This document shows, piece after piece, positions 13,322 through 16,934 of a stretch of DNA of 16,934 nucleotides (position 1 is the stretch's first letter; each line of letters begins with the position of its first letter). Under the pieces are notes generated by a model, which saw only the letters and a program-made list of their open reading frames with translations, ran no database searches and had not been told where the DNA came from. The stretch spans positions 19,120 through 36,053 of the forward strand of contig FR884602.1 in NCBI GenBank assembly GCA_000436075.1, read 5' to 3'. The DNA is from Eggerthella sp. CAG:209 (lineage in GTDB: Bacteria; Actinomycetota; Coriobacteriia; Coriobacteriales; Eggerthellaceae). The position numbers were made by a program, and so were the translations under genes.

Positions 13322-14185
13322 TTAGAGTTGCTCCTCTCGGCGATCTTCAATTGCCGCGCGAATTGCCGCAGAGATAATCAGATAGTCTTCAGGAACGGTG
13401 AGTTTGATGTTGTCGCGCTTTCCCTCAACCATGAGCACACGGCCGCCCAAACGTTCAATAAGCGAAGAATCGTCTGTACCCACAAAGCCATCGGAGAGGG
13501 CCGAAGCATAGGGGGCCGAAGCATGGGCGCGGCGGTAGATGCCAGCGCGGAAAACCTGAGGGGTTTGAGCGTTCCAGAACACCGAGCGGTCGGGCGTGCC
13601 AACCACTACCCCGTTTTCGACAACCTTCAACGTATCGATGGAGGGATGCCCCACCAATGCACCGTCGCAATCAATATTGCCTTTGAGCGTGCTGATGGTG
13701 TGTTCGATGAGCTCTTTGGTGATAAGAGGCCTTGCGCCATCGTGGAGCATAACGAACTCGTATTCCTCGGGCACCAGCTCAAGGCCGGAAAAGGCAGATT
13801 CTTGGCGAATCGATCCAGCGGGAGCCATAACAATGGGCGTCACAAAGGGGAACGGGTCGATTGCTTTAGAAAGGTATTCGCTCATGCGCTCTTCGGGGCA
13901 CACGATAACGATAAGGCCCACATCACCTACAGCATCGAACACTTCGGCAGAACGGGTGAGAATGGGCTTGCCGGCAATTTCCACAAGCTGCTTGCCACCT
14001 TCGTGACCAAAACGCTCGCCGCTGCCGCCGGCCAAGATAATCGCAGCAGTTTTGGGATTCTTATCAACGACACCCTCAAGGCGGGGTTCCGCCTTGAGGG
14101 CATCGAAATTGACGTCATCGAACATAGCCATGGCGTGCTCAAGCACGGAAGGGGCAAAAATCGGATCGATGGTCTTTTCAGTCAT
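13322..14185 (-). CDS. ispD: 2-C-methyl-D-erythritol 4-phosphate cytidylyltransferase with N-terminal extension
   Basis: Couples methylerythritol phosphate to CTP in the third MEP step. The catalytic domain begins near residue 46: AAIILAGGSGERFGHEGGKQ at 47-66 forms the CTP-binding loop, DGARPL at 149-154, QTPQVF at 207-212, TDDSSLIE near 238-244 and the NIKLTVPED segment near 259-267 complete the family pattern. At 287 residues it is about 50 longer than the E. coli enzyme (236) because of a roughly 45-residue acidic N-terminal extension of unknown role. The extension is probably real, since ATG 14185 has AGGAG five bases upstream. The extension coding region contains a perfect 12-bp hairpin, and a 15-bp tandem repeat occurs near residue 222. 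clpC ends 57 bases upstream with no terminator visible. Confidence 0.95.
   Translation of the reverse strand: MTEKTIDPIFAPSVLEHAMAMFDDVNFDALKAEPRLEGVVDKNPKTAAIILAGGSGERFGHEGGKQLVEIAGKPILTRSAEVFDAVGDVGLIVIVCPEERMSEYLSKAIDPFPFVTPIVMAPAGSIRQESAFSGLELVPEEYEFVMLHDGARPLITKELIEHTISTLKGNIDCDGALVGHPSIDTLKVVENGVVVGTPDRSVFWNAQTPQVFRAGIYRRAHASAPYASALSDGFVGTDDSSLIERLGGRVLMVEGKRDNIKLTVPEDYLIISAAIRAAIEDRREEQL
13499..13528 (-). repeat. 15-bp tandem repeat inside ispD
   Basis: Two adjacent 15-bp units beginning GGCCGAAGCAT (13499 and 13514) differ at only two positions. They encode the consecutive pentapeptides YASAL and HASAP, just before the conserved GTDD motif. Confidence 0.75.
14073..14100 (-). repeat. 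Perfect 12-bp hairpin inside ispD
   Basis: CCCTCAAGGCGG (14073-14084) pairs with CCGCCTTGAGGG (14089-14100) around four bases. It encodes residues 29-38 (ALKAEPRLEG), the end of the N-terminal extension. No T-run follows on either strand. Confidence 0.85.
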
Positions 14186-14242
14186 GATAGCTCCTGTACA
14201 CCTGGTGCGGATTCAGAGCCGCAGCGCTGGTGCACTTCAGGC

Positions 14243-16813
<2,571 letters not shown>

Positions 16814-16858
16814 GTAAGCCTCGATTCTCTCGGCAAGTAAGTTTAATTCGGAATAATG

Positions 16859-16885
16859 CTAGCACTCAAAAACAGCGAGTGCTAA
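16859..16885. promoter_or_regulatory. CIRCE element (HrcA operator)
   Basis: TAGCACTC (16860-16867) and GAGTGCTA (16877-16884) are exact inverted repeats with the canonical nine-base spacer. HrcA binds this element to repress heat-shock genes. It lies in the clpC leader region and, being symmetric, could also act on a gene beyond the right edge. Confidence 0.95.
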
Positions 16886-16905
16886 CCCGTTAACAATCTG
16901 TGACT

Positions 16906-16911
16906 AGAATA
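16906..16911 (-). promoter_or_regulatory. Candidate -10 box of clpC
   Basis: TATTCT on the minus strand, about 20 bases upstream of CIRCE, gives a start site just before the operator, a usual arrangement. The match is four of six bases and no good -35 is visible. Confidence 0.35.
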
Positions 16912-16934
16912 CAGAAGCGGGTGAGAATTTTGGG

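Overview
The window is ordinary chromosomal housekeeping DNA of moderate GC. Several traits suggest an actinobacterium of the Coriobacteriia (Eggerthellaceae-like): a run of clpC, ispD, ispF and cysS, a Uup-like ABC-F protein with a GRNGDGKS first Walker A motif, a non-mevalonate (MEP) isoprenoid pathway, CCA-encoding tRNA genes, and many TGn-extended -10 promoters. This assignment is inference from family resemblance; no search was run.

Layout. From 1 to 6.2 kb there is a DUF2207 membrane protein (minus), tRNA-Ser(GCT) (plus) lying between it and lemA (minus), then ispE and tadA (minus), tRNA-Ser(TGA) (plus) divergent from tadA, and aroE (minus). From 6.2 to 9.5 kb lies the ABC-F ATPase gene (minus), divergent from hemH, which is the only protein gene on the plus strand. 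From 9.5 to 11.2 kb, after a convergent region packed with hairpins, come a UspA-family gene and a TetR-family regulator (both minus). From 11.2 kb to the end is a minus-strand run read as clpC, ispD, ispF, cysS. A CIRCE heat-shock operator sits upstream of clpC close to the right edge.

Functional links. ispD, ispE and ispF supply three middle steps of the MEP pathway. ispD and ispF abut and are probably translationally coupled. They follow clpC with no visible terminator, so part of MEP synthesis and possibly cysS may rise with HrcA-controlled stress transcription, although cysS also appears to have its own promoter. TetR may control itself and the neighbouring uspA through a shared 18-bp element (14/18 identical). 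LemA and DUF2207 proteins are commonly found near each other, but here a tRNA gene on the opposite strand and a large hairpin separate them.

No mobile element, CRISPR array, defence locus or convincing undescribed system is visible. The most interesting points are regulatory or local: the CIRCE-clpC-ispDF arrangement, a probably leaderless hemH of Gram-negative-like type, the shared TetR/UspA motif, a perfect 12-bp hairpin inside the N-terminal extension of ispD, a promoter with a palindrome in front of cysS, a remnant-like duplication of the aroE 3' end, and unusual active-site substitutions in AroE.
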